Assembly: GCF_020497125.1 (NCBI RefSeq)
Contig: NC_059075.1
Location: forward strand, 27,936,003 to 28,000,002
Source: Mauremys mutica
Lineage: Eukaryota; Chordata; Testudines; Geoemydidae
Length of the DNA: 64,000 nt
Direction of reading: 5' to 3'
Shown here piece after piece: positions 47,457 to 57,750 of this stretch (positions are counted from its first letter, which is position 1; each line of letters opens with the position of its first letter). The notes under the pieces are model-generated. The model was not told the DNA's origin. It did not search any database and saw only the letters and a program-made list of their open reading frames with translations. Position numbers and translations under genes: made by a program.

Positions 47457-49000
47457 GGGCTGTCAAGTGATTAAAAAAATTAATCGTGATTAATCACCCT
47501 GTTAAACAACAATAGAATACCATTTATTTTAAATATTTTTGTATGTTTACTACATTTTCAAATGTATTAATTTCAATACAACACAGAATACAAAGTGTAC
47601 AGTGCTCACTTTATATTTATTTTTGGTTACAAATATTTGCACTGTAAAAAAAAAAAGGAATTTTTCAATTCACCTCATACAAATACTGTAGTGCAATCTC
47701 TTTATAATGAAAATTGAACTTCCAAATGTAGACTTATGTACCAAAAAACTGCACTCAAAAATAAAACAATGTAAAACTTTAGAGCCTACAAGTCCACTCA
47801 GTCCTACTCCTTGGTCAGCCAATCACTCAGACAAACAAGGTTGGTTACAATTTGCAGGAGATAATGTTGCCTGCTTCTTGTTTACAGTGTCACCTGAAAG
47901 TGAGAACAGGCATTTGCATGGCACTGTTGTAGCCGGCGTTGCAAGATATTTACGTGCAAGATGCACTGAAGATTAATATGTCCCTTCCTGCTTTATCCAC
48001 CATTCCAGAGGATATGCTTCCATTCTGATGATGGGTTCTGCTTGATAAAGATCCAAAGCAGTGCGGACAGACACATGTTCATTTTCATTATCTCAGTCAG
48101 ATGCCACCAGTAGAAGGTTCGTTTTCTTTTTTGGTGGTTTGGGTTCTGTAGTTTTTGCATCAGAGTGTTGATCTTTAAGACTTCTAAAAGCATTCTCCAC
48201 ACCTCATCCCTCTCAGATTTTGGATGGCACTTCAGATTCTTAAACCTTGGGTCAAGTGCTGTATCTATTTTTAGAAATCTCACATCGGTACCTTCTTTGC
48301 ATTTTGTCAAATCTGCTGTGAATGTGTTCTTAAAATGAACATGTGCTGGGTCATCATCCGAGACTGCTATAACATGAAATATAAGCAGAATGTGGTTAAA
48401 ACAGAGCAGGAGACATACAATTCTCTCCTCAAGGAGTACTGTCACTAATTTAATTGACACATTATTTTTTTAATGAGCATCATCAGCATGGATGAATGTC
48501 CTCTGGAATGGTGTCCAAAGCTTGGAAGGGGCAAACGAATGTTTAGCATATCTGGCATGTAAATACCTTGCAACACTGGCTACAAAAGTGCCATGCGAAC
48601 ACCTGTTCTCACATTCAGGTGACATTGTAAATAAGAAGCAGGCAGCAGTATCTCCTGTCAATGTAAACAAACTTGTTTGTCTTAGTGATTGGCAGAATAA
48701 GAAGTAGGACTGAGTGGATTTGTATGTTCTAAAGTTTTACACTGTTTTGTTTTTGAGTGCAGTTATGTAACCAAAAATAAAAATAAAAATCAGCATTTGT
48801 AAGTTACACTTTCAAGATACAGAGATTGCATTTCAGTACTTGTATGAGGTGAATTGAAAAAAACTTTCTTTTGTTTATCATTTTTACAGTGAATATATTT
48901 ATAATAAAAATAATAATATCAATTGAGCATGGTGCACTTTGTATTCTGTGTTGTAATCAAAATCAATATTTTGCATTGTTGAATAAATGGTGATACAAGT
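47457..49000 (-). mobile_element. hAT transposon relic with duplicated inverted ends
   Basis: The left arm (about 47457-47990) and right arm (about 48480-48990) are inverted, diverged copies of the same roughly 500 bp: compare aacacagaatacaaagtgta (47580) with tgcactttgtattctgtgtt (48931), and tgtcacctgaaagtgagaac (47888) with ttctcacattcaggtgacat (48604). The left tip is agggctgtcaagtgattaa; the matching right tip is lost. The middle is transposase sequence on the minus strand. Confidence 0.8.
47800..48445 (-). pseudogene. hAT transposase C-terminal relic
   Basis: The minus strand reads SDDDPAHVHFKNTF and then ALDPRFKNLKCHPKSERDEV (about 48200-48260), typical of vertebrate hAT (ZBED-like) transposases, then decays. 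The inverted right arm carries a second copy of the C-terminal dimerisation region on the + strand (48492-48707: VPCEHLFSHSGDIVNKK). Neither is intact and no DDE/D catalytic core is present. Confidence 0.75.
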
Positions 49001-49095
49001 GCATGCATATGTTTCAAATTCTGGTATATAGTCAAAGTAACTGGGAAAGAACAGAATAAAGTGTATACATTTTCTGTTCCAGCAGGCTAACGATG

Positions 49096-49205
49096 GGGTC
49101 AAATGCTGATTTCAGTTACGCCAATATAAATTTGGTGTAACTTGGGGGAAAACAATGGAGTTAGCTTGGATTCACACTAGTGTAAGTGAGCTAAGAATCC
49201 AGCCC
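49096..49205. mobile_element. Short MITE (gggc family)
   Basis: ggggtcaaatgctgatttca with ttggtgtaactt, ending tgtaagtgagctaagaatcc and agccca. Confidence 0.5.
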
Positions 49206-49494
49206 AAATCCTTGAAGTAGCTGTTGGTGGAAGGGGCAACGTATAAGGAAGCACTCTTTAAATTTTAATCAGCTTATCTGAGGGAGATAAAATTTAGAAA
49301 TGGAAAAATGCATTTTTGTGAAACTAATTCTCAGTCTGATCTTCCTCCAGTTGAAACTGATGGAAGTTTTTTGCTATTAACTTCATGGGAGCACAGGAGC
49401 AGGCCTTTGGTTTCTTGAGTGAGTGAGGAAAGCAAAAGACCAAGAAAGACAAATGGAAAGGAGTGAAGGGTGAGAAGACTGATTTTAGAAATGG

Positions 49495-49592
49495 GACCTA
49501 ATTCTCTCATTTACAGCAGTGTAACTCCACTGACTTGAGTGGGAGTTCTCCAGATTTACACCAGTATAACAGAGAGGAAAATCGGACCCATT
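49495..49592. mobile_element. Short MITE (gggc family)
   Basis: ggacctaattctctcatttac and tttacaccagtataacagag...aatcggaccc form inverted ends; interior gtgtaactccactgac. Confidence 0.6.
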
Positions 49593-51040
49593 GACTTAAA
49601 CACTTATAGCTAAGGCTTAAGCCCTGCTGCTTCTGGGGGTGGGAAGGCAAAGGTCACTTTGCTTTTCTTTTGCTGGTGACAAAGTTGGCAGATGCTAATC
49701 CCTTTCTGTCAAACGAAAGCTGCTCTTCTTCTGTGGGGAGCACTTAGTCAGCCTGTGTTTATGTACAGTATGCAGTGTGCAAACAAATAAAGAGCAGAAT
49801 GTTCTAGGCTGGACCTAACCCCACTATATACAAATGCAGCCTTGTTTAGGCAGTTTTGCTATTTATTTGTGTTTCATTTTAGCTGCTTAAATTCCTGACT
49901 CTTCTGTGGCATTTATAAAAGATGATATGGTCCATGTATTAATCATATGGGGTTCAAGCTCACTATGTCTGCACTGGAAGCTTCCTGTGTGCATGGTTTT
50001 GGGAGGCTTGTGACATGTACACGTGACTGAAACAGAGAACTTCCCTTTTTTCATACGTTCCAACATTTTTTCTGAAGTTCTGTGATCTCCGTTTGTTTTC
50101 ATTGCATTTTAGTTCCTTAACTTCTTGCCAAATCTTTGTTTCAGTACCAAATGTCTATAAACTTTTAAAGCTGTGCTTATTAGAGTCAGGTCAGCTGGCT
50201 TTGTGTGTCAGCCTTGTTTACTTTTGGGGCTGATTCCTTTGCAAGCTGCCTAAATGGACTTTAAAACTATATTTTCATTTGCAGGGAGTGGCTTCCAATC
50301 TATGACACCCGTCCTTACTAGGGGTTAAATGTGTTTGCCAACCAGTATCCTGTGTATTCTCCATCCAGTAGAGGGGAAACCAGTTGGAAGTATTAGCTGT
50401 ATAATGATTATCAGCTACATTTATTCAGATGGGTTAACTTTCTTACTGCTTTTTTCACTTGTAGACCTCAAAACACGCTATAAGGGTGAGTGCACATTAT
50501 TATCCCAATTTTACAGTTTACCTAAGTCCAGAGATTTGAGTTGTTTTGCATGAGGGACAGTGTCGTCTACTGACAAGAAGTGGCTCTGCCTTCTCAGACA
50601 TCAACATTCTCTTCCCACCTCTGCTACAGACCTCTTAGGGAACAGTTACAAAGTGACTTAAACTCTGTTTCTCGTTTACTCCATTTGGTAAACTACCTAT
50701 GCACATTCCTCCTGGTAGGCCAATGAGCATTCTGCTGTAGGGAATGGAGGAGGAGGAGTTTCCAAATGTTTGAGTTTCCTCTCATTTGTGACAAGTAGCC
50801 AGTTTGAATGTCGTCTGAAGCTATTCTCTGATGCTGGTTTTCCTTCCAATTTGAGAGCATAAATTTGTATTTTTTTTTAAAAAGTACAAAAGCTATCAAA
50901 ATCAGCCTTACTACGGGACTATGTTTGCAACCTTAACCTTGGAGAAGATAACTCTACTACATAGTAAAACATACAGAGGAGAGCTGGGATGCACTAACTG
51001 ACACAAGCTTCTAGCATCTCAGATAAAGAAAATTATCTTT
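49593..51040. other. Intronic DNA, possible MIR traces
   Basis: Weak MIR-like wording at 50390-50530 and 50555-50700. No exon recognised. Confidence 0.4.
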
Positions 51041-51420
51041 AGGCCAGGTCTACTCTATAAACTTACACTGATATAACTATGTTCATAGAATCATAGAAGA
51101 TTAGGGTTGGAAGGGACCTCAGGAGGTCATCTAGTCCAACCCCCTGTTCAAAGCAGGACCAATCCCCAATGTTGCTCAGGGGTATGGAAAATCCACACTC
51201 CTGAGTGACGCAGTTACACCGATCTATCCCCAGGTGTAAACAGTGCTATGTCAACAGGAAAGCTTCTCCCGTCAACATAGCTACTGCCTCTCGTGGAGGT
51301 GGATTAACTACGCCAACAGCAGAAGCTCTCCCATTGGCATGGTAGCATGTTCACTGAAGTGCTACAGGAGCACTAGGACAGCTGTGCCGCTGCAGCATGT
51401 TAAGTGTAGACCTGCCCTTA
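51041..51420. mobile_element. MITE interrupted by a CR1 fragment
   Basis: Left aggccaggtctactctataa and right gtaagtgtagacctgccctta-type end (tgtagacctgccctta) bound the element. An 85-bp CR1 tail splits it at 51084-51168. Confidence 0.75.
51084..51168 (-). mobile_element. CR1 3'-end fragment with 5-bp TSD
   Basis: atgtt at 51079-51083 and 51169-51173 flanks an antisense CR1 tail (catagaatcatagaag...ggtcatctagtccaacccc). Removal rejoins the MITE as atgttgctcaggggta. Confidence 0.88.
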
Positions 51421-51568
51421 GACAAAACATAGGTAATTCCCAAAACAAACACTGTGTTACAAAATTAGTTAAGATTGTAAGCTGCCTGGAGCAGAGGCTT
51501 TGTACACTTACTTGTAAATGTTAAACTCAGTATTGGCCCTAAACGTCAATTATTATTAACCCTTAGAT

Positions 51569-51897
51569 CAGGGCTCGGCAACCTTCGGCACGCAGCCCAT
51601 CAGGTATCTGCTGGCAGACCGCGAGACATTTTGTTTATGTTGACTGTCCGCAGGCACATCTCCTGCAGCTCCCAGTGGCCATAGTTCACTGTTCCAATGG
51701 GAGCTGCGGGAAGCAGTGTGGGCCACAGGTAGGTGCTGGCCGCTGCTTCCTGCAGCTCCCATTGGCTGGGAACGGCAAACCACGGCCACTGGGAGCTGTA
51801 GGGGTCATGCCTGCGGATGGTCAACGTAAACAAAATGTTTCGTGGCCTGCCAGTGGATTACCCTGGTGGGCCACATGCCGAAGGTTGCCGACCTGTG
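51569..51897. mobile_element. Palindromic hAT MITE (family B), 329 bp, exact 8-bp TSD
   Basis: ccttagat lies at 51561-51568 and 51898-51905. Starts cagggctcggcaaccttcgg; ends as the complement ccgaaggttgccgacctgtg. Arms contain cagctcccagtggcc and its inverse. Confidence 0.9.
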
Positions 51898-51905
51898 CCT
51901 TAGAT

Positions 51906-53404
51906 TGTAGCACCCTTCGAGCACAACAGAGTTCATGGTGCACCCCAGGATTTCCACTATTTCAGTTGCGAGGGATTAGGCATATAAATAAGTAGGGCTT
52001 CTGATTTTACATTGGAACCAGTAAAAACAGATAAAACATCCTCGGTTTAATAAATAAAAAAAGGAAAAAAGAAATAGGTGTTTATCCAGTAAACAGTATA
52101 AATAGTTACTTGTGTCTAAGGGCTTGTCTACATAGAGCAGTAATTGTGATTTCTAAAGTGCACTAATGTGGTACATATTAATTGATCCATGTAGACCCTG
52201 CTGGTGCACACTAAGATGCTCTTTAGTGTAGTGCTGTTTGGAACAGTAATATGTTAAGGGCACTGGGGAACATTTATAAAGAGATTCCTCATTACAGTAT
52301 ATTAGACATTCATTGCAATATATACAAGGAGAAGTCCAAAAATTGGGTTTTTTCAGGCTATCTAGGTAAAACTCAAATTGCTAAAAATAGCTCTAAACAT
52401 ATGTCAGGACCAGAAGTGTGGAGCACTCAGGAGTTTGTTGATGGCTATTAAAATATTTATGTGATAAAAGTAGATCACTTCACCGTATTCTGTCTCTAAC
52501 AATACAGTTTTCCAAAATGAATGCTTAAGTCTTCTGTCTTATGATCTGTTACATGAAGCTATATAAGCAGAGCAGTTGTTAGGATCTCTAAGTTTCTAAC
52601 CATTATTACGTTTCAAACTCAGATCAGATTTATAACATTTTTAGCAACAGGCACACAGTTATTTCTACTAACACTTTGGCAGCATACACAGAAAATATGA
52701 CTAATGAGCACATGATAGAAATTAATGTAATTTTGCTTTAAATCATCATCTGTTCTTATATTTCTTATTGAATGGTTATTTCCTTTCCCTAATTATATTC
52801 CCTCACTGAATTGGCAGAGTTTTGTCTGCAATGACACACATTGGGAGCAGCAGGCAGCAATGCCACTGCTTACTTTTCACCGGTGACTGTGTGATTGAGC
52901 TATCCAATTAGTGTCTCTATCTGGTGGACAAAACACACTGGTTTTCTCTACAAGATAATGTTTATATTCAGAAATTAAAGCAAGCCAGCGTAAGGGGGAA
53001 AAAAGTAGTAAGAGAAAACTCCCCCACCTTGGAATTTGACCTAGTGCTATAACCCTAGGTCTTTCTTCACAGATACTCTCTCCTCTCTGTCTTCCAAGCA
53101 GCAAGACCTTCCCCTGAGTGCAGAGGGAGGGGGAAATTGAGCTGCCGTTAGTCTCTTGTTTCCAGGCAACCAGGTAGTTCTCTGCACCCCATCCCTAGAG
53201 GGAAATTCCTTTCTGTTTCTTGCACCTTGGTGTCAGTTACTCTGAAGGATGTGTTCTTCCATTCTGGCTTTTCCAACTCCCAATGCAGTGGAATCTGGTT
53301 ATAATGAATTCTGAGATAATACTTATACTGTAAAATGTTTATTATTCCAAGTGCTGTGTGGGAGAGGTGGGGAATAACAAAAACACTACTGTGAAACAAG
53401 TAAG
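51906..53404. other. Intronic DNA; MITE half at 52116-52230
   Basis: ctaagggcttgtctacatag at 52116 is the left end of the 3201-type MITE; the right end is lost. The block 52700-52920 is repeat-free and could be conserved. No exon recognised. Confidence 0.4.
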
Positions 53405-53510
53405 TAGGTATTAGCTTCCATATCTGTACAATGGGGGGGTTAAATGATTTGCCCAAGGCTATATTGTAAATCTGTGGCAGAGCTGGTATTAGCACTCGAG
53501 TGCTTGGATT
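53405..53510 (-). mobile_element. MIR SINE fragment
   Basis: atctgtacaatgggggggtt, aaatgatttgcccaaggcta and tctgtggcagagctggtatt follow MIR in complement. Confidence 0.7.
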
Positions 53511-54039
53511 CCAAAAGTGTAAATGCCCTGAATTGTTTCTTTGCACTGCAAAGTACGAATTCGAGTTACAGCGATTCTCCCTGTTTAGAGTGAATTTGTT
53601 TAATCAGGGATGGCAAAGGACTTCATCACTACAGGTATCTGCAGGGCTTTATGGTTCAAGGTGATTCTTAGAATTAATTCTTTCAGGAAGGAGCTGGGTC
53701 TTGGAACTTCATTCACTGGGGTGTCAAACTTCAGGTGAGGGAGAGCAGAAAAGAGACAACAAAAGATTTCCAAGTAGATCACAGAGCTTCTGTCCTTTGT
53801 CATAAGAACCAGGGTGCATGGTTGGAAGCCCAGGGCAACTAGTTTGGAACTGGAACTATGAAGGTCCCATTTTAAGAAATCCAGGTGATCCTGTCATGTA
53901 GATCACTTACCGTGTTAGGGCTCATGCCTGCTCACATTGACTAATAAAGGCAACGTGTGTAGAACCTAGAAGCAGGTCTCTTTGTCTTCCATAAACATTA
54001 ACTAAAGTTCCCATCAAAATACTGTTTTTTATTACTTGA
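53511..54039. other. Intronic DNA, no feature recognised
   Basis: Nothing recognisable on either strand. Confidence 0.4.
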
Positions 54040-54155
54040 GTTTATTATGGTAGTGACTGGAGCCTAACCAAAAATGGGGCCCCATTGTGCTAGGCCCTGT
54101 ACGGACACAGAGTAGTAGCCAGGCCCTGCCCTGAAGAGTTTACAGTCTTAATATA
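54040..54155 (+). repeat. Ancient SINE/LINE tail fragment (MIR/L3-like)
   Basis: ccccattgtgctaggccctg, acggacacagagtagtagcc and ccctgaagagtttacagtct; same family as 1-86, 16940 and 62240. Confidence 0.6.
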
Positions 54156-54389
54156 ATCTACAACGCTGAATGAGATTTTCACAACTTGGTTGGCTAACCA
54201 AATGTGTCCCCCATTTGTTTCTATGATATTGTTGGCCACAGATATTTTCACAGAGTACATCTGGCCACAGTACGGAGCATAGCCAGGAAGTGGTGCACTT
54301 GGGCCTGTGACAAGAGCAATGTCTTTTCATGAAGAATTAGAATTGATAAGCTTTTGATAACATCACTTCCCAGAAAACAAAGAGCTAAG

Positions 54390-54414
54390 ATATATATATA
54401 TATATATATATATA
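54390..54414. repeat. (AT)n microsatellite
   Basis: Uninterrupted TA run of about 12 units. Confidence 0.95.
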
Positions 54415-54486
54415 AAACCCTTGCTTTCCTCTGATTGGATTACATTTGGATAAAATCCATAGTCAAAACCTTGCTGCCCAAACTTG

Positions 54487-54532
54487 GGGCCTGATCCTGC
54501 AAAATGGAAGGCTGACTCACAGGATCAGGCCC
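54487..54532. mobile_element. Minimal MITE: 13-bp perfect inverted repeat
   Basis: gggcctgatcctg (54487-54499) pairs exactly with caggatcaggccc (54520-54532), loop 20 nt. A collapsed member of the gggcctgat family. Confidence 0.7.
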
Positions 54533-55076
54533 TTGCATAACAAACAGACAAATGGTCTCTGTTACAGACTCATCCTGGAATTGCACTAGGCTGAAACTTT
54601 CCTAAGGGAAGTAATTGTATTCTCATAAGCTTGATTTCTGTTCGGTCACTCGTATTTCAAGAGAGTACAAGACTCAGCTAGGCGAGCTGCACCATGCTTT
54701 TCCATTCTGTTTGTCACAGAGAGCTCTACTCAAAAGGGCATTTGGTTTGCTGTGGCCAGTGACAATAAGCTTGCCTTGGAATTTCCATAAGTATGTAAGA
54801 GGGAACAGAAATCAGGACTAGATTGAACTGGGCAATTCTAATTTTAAGTCAGGAAACACTGTCAGGGTAGATTAATCGAAATCAACAGGAAGTTTTCCAG
54901 AGAAAGGTCTGGGTCTGGATATGTTTAGTTTATCTGTTCATATCATTGTGAAATGCATAGTATATTTCACATACTTCTAACTTAAACTTGATTGGGAATT
55001 TAATGTGCATTGGTTGCTGTGCAATTACACAGGGCTACATGCAAATAGCCAGGGCTAGCTTCTGGCTAGTTCCTGA
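54533..55076. other. Intronic DNA, no feature recognised
   Basis: No exon-like frame recognised. Confidence 0.4.
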
Positions 55077-55717
55077 GGGCCGGATTTCCAATTAGGCACA
55101 GTAGACCTTTTAAGCGCCGATGTTCTAGGGGTGCCTAAAAGTTAAAAGTGGGTTAAAAGTTAAAAAGTTAATACAGCTCCCCTGCGGGCAGGTGGTCTCC
55201 TGGCATGGGTTGGTGGCCATCCAGAGTCTGGGGCTGGAGCAGGGTGAGCGTCCGAGTCAGCCCATCTGGGGGTGCTGTGAGCCACGGCCAGGCAGGGCAG
55301 CTGCTGACAGTGCTGGGAGCGTCCCAGCCCCTTCCTAGTCTTGGCCACCCTGCTGCTTCTGCCCCGTGTTGGAGAGGGAGGAGCATGGCTGGCCCCCCAT
55401 TTACTTGCACAGGCAGAGCCGGAGCATGGCTGCCACACCGGGCTGCAGGAGGGACAGAAGACACCCGGGAACCGCTTGCCATGGAGAGTGATGTAGTTTC
55501 CCCCCCCCCCCTTGTGCCTCACCTGGGGCGGGTGGGCTGCGTCCCATCTCAGGCTGGAAGTCCTGTGTGTGACGGAGGGTCTTGAGCTTTCCCGGGGAGG
55601 CTGTGTTTATATTTCTTTTCATTTAATTTTTTACGGAAAACATGAAGGTCATCTGTAGGCAGAGGGGGCGCTGAAGATGCTGTGTTTAGGGGCACGTAAG
55701 GTGTAAATCTGGCCCTG
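55077..55717. mobile_element. Non-autonomous DNA element with gggccggattt ends
   Basis: Left gggccggatttccaattagg and right gtaaatctggccctgg carry a short inverted end (agggccggattt / aaatctggccct with one mismatch). GC-rich inside (55180-55590), no transposase. TSD not found. Confidence 0.65.
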
Positions 55718-56838
55718 GTGAAGGATGGTAGAAAGCACAAGAGACTCGCTTCTCTCTTGCACCCTTGTTCAAGATCTGGCCATTGGGGGTGCATGGGGCG
55801 TAGTCTCTACTATCCCCTAGTGGGATACTAAAGTCCTGTAAGGCGATAAGGAGGTGCTTGCAAAGGCAAGGATGATGTAGCTGCTGCAGTTCTGTCTGGG
55901 AGTCTCTTGGAGGAATTCTGATGGTCTCAGTCTGCTGTATGGTTCTGCTGCGCCCTCTCTAAAGCATATGTTGGTGTCTAGAGACAGTCCGGGTGGATGA
56001 CAACACACCATATGTTTACATGACCTGGGGAATGACAACTCCCCCCACCTGCTTGGCAAGTTCTTATTATTCTCTAATAGTTCTGTTTTAATTCTGCCTG
56101 TTTACGCTTCCAAAGGGGGCGTGAATGAATATTAATATTCCAAGACAGGAAAAACTTAATGAGTAGTTATTGATAGTTCAAACAATGGCTTTTCTTTCTA
56201 TATAACAGCACAGTGAGCTCAGTGTTGGTAGATAGCCATCTTAACCCTTCAAAAGAACTAGAGGAGTAAATAGAAGTGACCTTCTGGCCACCTGCCTTCA
56301 TTGTCTCAATATTGCTTCATGACTAACCTGATGTTCAGTAGATGAGTAACTCTGCAGGTGATTTTCGCCTCCTGAAAGGAAGCCGTGAGCAGTCACAGAA
56401 ACAACTTAAGAAACAGAATGATAACGTTACAAACAGAACTGGGTAAATAAATTTTTAAAAAATTGGAGGCTTGAATGGAAACCAAAAATTCCAACAAAAT
56501 TTGATGAAGCAGAGAAGTCAACACAAATTTGTTTCAGGTCAAACAAAATGTTCAGTTTGCCCTGAAACAAATCATTTAAAAAATATAAACAAAGGAAATG
56601 GGCTACATTCACACAATAGCCAGAGGAGAAGCAGATCAGGACCTGTTATTAACAGCAACCTTTGCAACTTTATTGAGATGGGCTTCTGATTGATACACCA
56701 ATCCTGGAAATATCAGCAGTCAAAAAAAGTTTTGTAGACATTAAGAATCTTAGTTCTGCTTCCATTGTAGAGTGAACAGCAAGACTATCCAGTCATTTGA
56801 AAGATGGGTTTATTGTTAGTTTCAACATTGGTGGTGTC
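55718..56838. other. Intronic DNA, no feature recognised
   Basis: No exon or repeat boundary recognised. Confidence 0.4.
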
Positions 56839-57750
56839 TGTTGTGATAACTCGACCTACAGATGTACCTAACTTTGAGCTCAACTGTAAAAAGTATGTGA
56901 AAGTTCATAAGATATCACAATAGCCAACGATAAATGTTGCAGAGAAAAGGTACAAAAGGGAAACAGGATGAATTAGTACAAACAAAAGGCCTCCTAATAT
57001 AAATCCAGGACTGTGTTAAGATCATGCTTGGTAAACAAGAAGAGTGTAGAACCAGAAATCAGTGAACCAAAACTGGTGTGTTGGAAACTAGGCCTAACTG
57101 GTGGACAAAATAATGAGGGAATGGGCTATTCCACCCATTACTCCCTTTTGGGATTCTTAAAGAAAGAAACTTTGGGAGAAAAATTTGCTAATGGAACAAG
57201 CTTCATAATCATAGCTAGCACCCCACCATCTCTTGGGACCTGGGCCCTTTGTCATCCTGATCCTGAGAGATGTCCTGACCAGACCAAGCCACAGAGAAGG
57301 ACCACGATGACATTGCTATTTCTGCCAGCTCCAGGTGAATCCCAAAAACCACCTGGGATGAAACAGGATTGAACTTTAACAACCACCACAGCTTCAGCCC
57401 ATCTCAACTGACTTCTCTTTTCCCCATAAGGATACTTATTACCATCTTTGATACCATCTAAGAGACTATCAAACAATGGTTTTTTTTTGTTTGTTTTTTT
57501 TTCCAAAAACTGTCTCCAGCTAAAGGAAGAGGGAACAAGGGGTGTTGTTGAAATGAAAGCCTGACTTAATACTTTACATTTCAAATGCTTTAATTGTTTT
57601 TCTGTCTTTTCTTTATCTTTAATAAAAGATTTAAAGGATTTTTAATGGTGTTTACACCATGGTACTAAGCAGGCTGAAGTCTCTGTATACCCAATCCCAA
57701 ACCTTGTTCAACATAGTTTAATATTGGACAGTGACTGGGTTATGTTAACA
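56839..57750 (+). mobile_element. LTR on the + strand
   Basis: Runs tgttgtgataactcgacc to gggttatgttaaca (TG...CA). Contains a poly(A) signal (aataaa near 57621) in a GT-rich context, and phrases such as gataaatgttgcagagaaaa and ccacctgggatgaaacagg that I recognise from turtle LTRs. A 119-codon frame at 57013-57372 lies wholly inside and is not a gene. No clear TSD. Confidence 0.6.

Noticed and set aside
53148..53546. 132-codon minus-strand ORF
   Set aside because: Overlaps a MIR SINE and shows no domain; chance frame.
57013..57372. 119-codon + strand ORF
   Set aside because: Entirely inside an LTR and without similarity to retroviral proteins.
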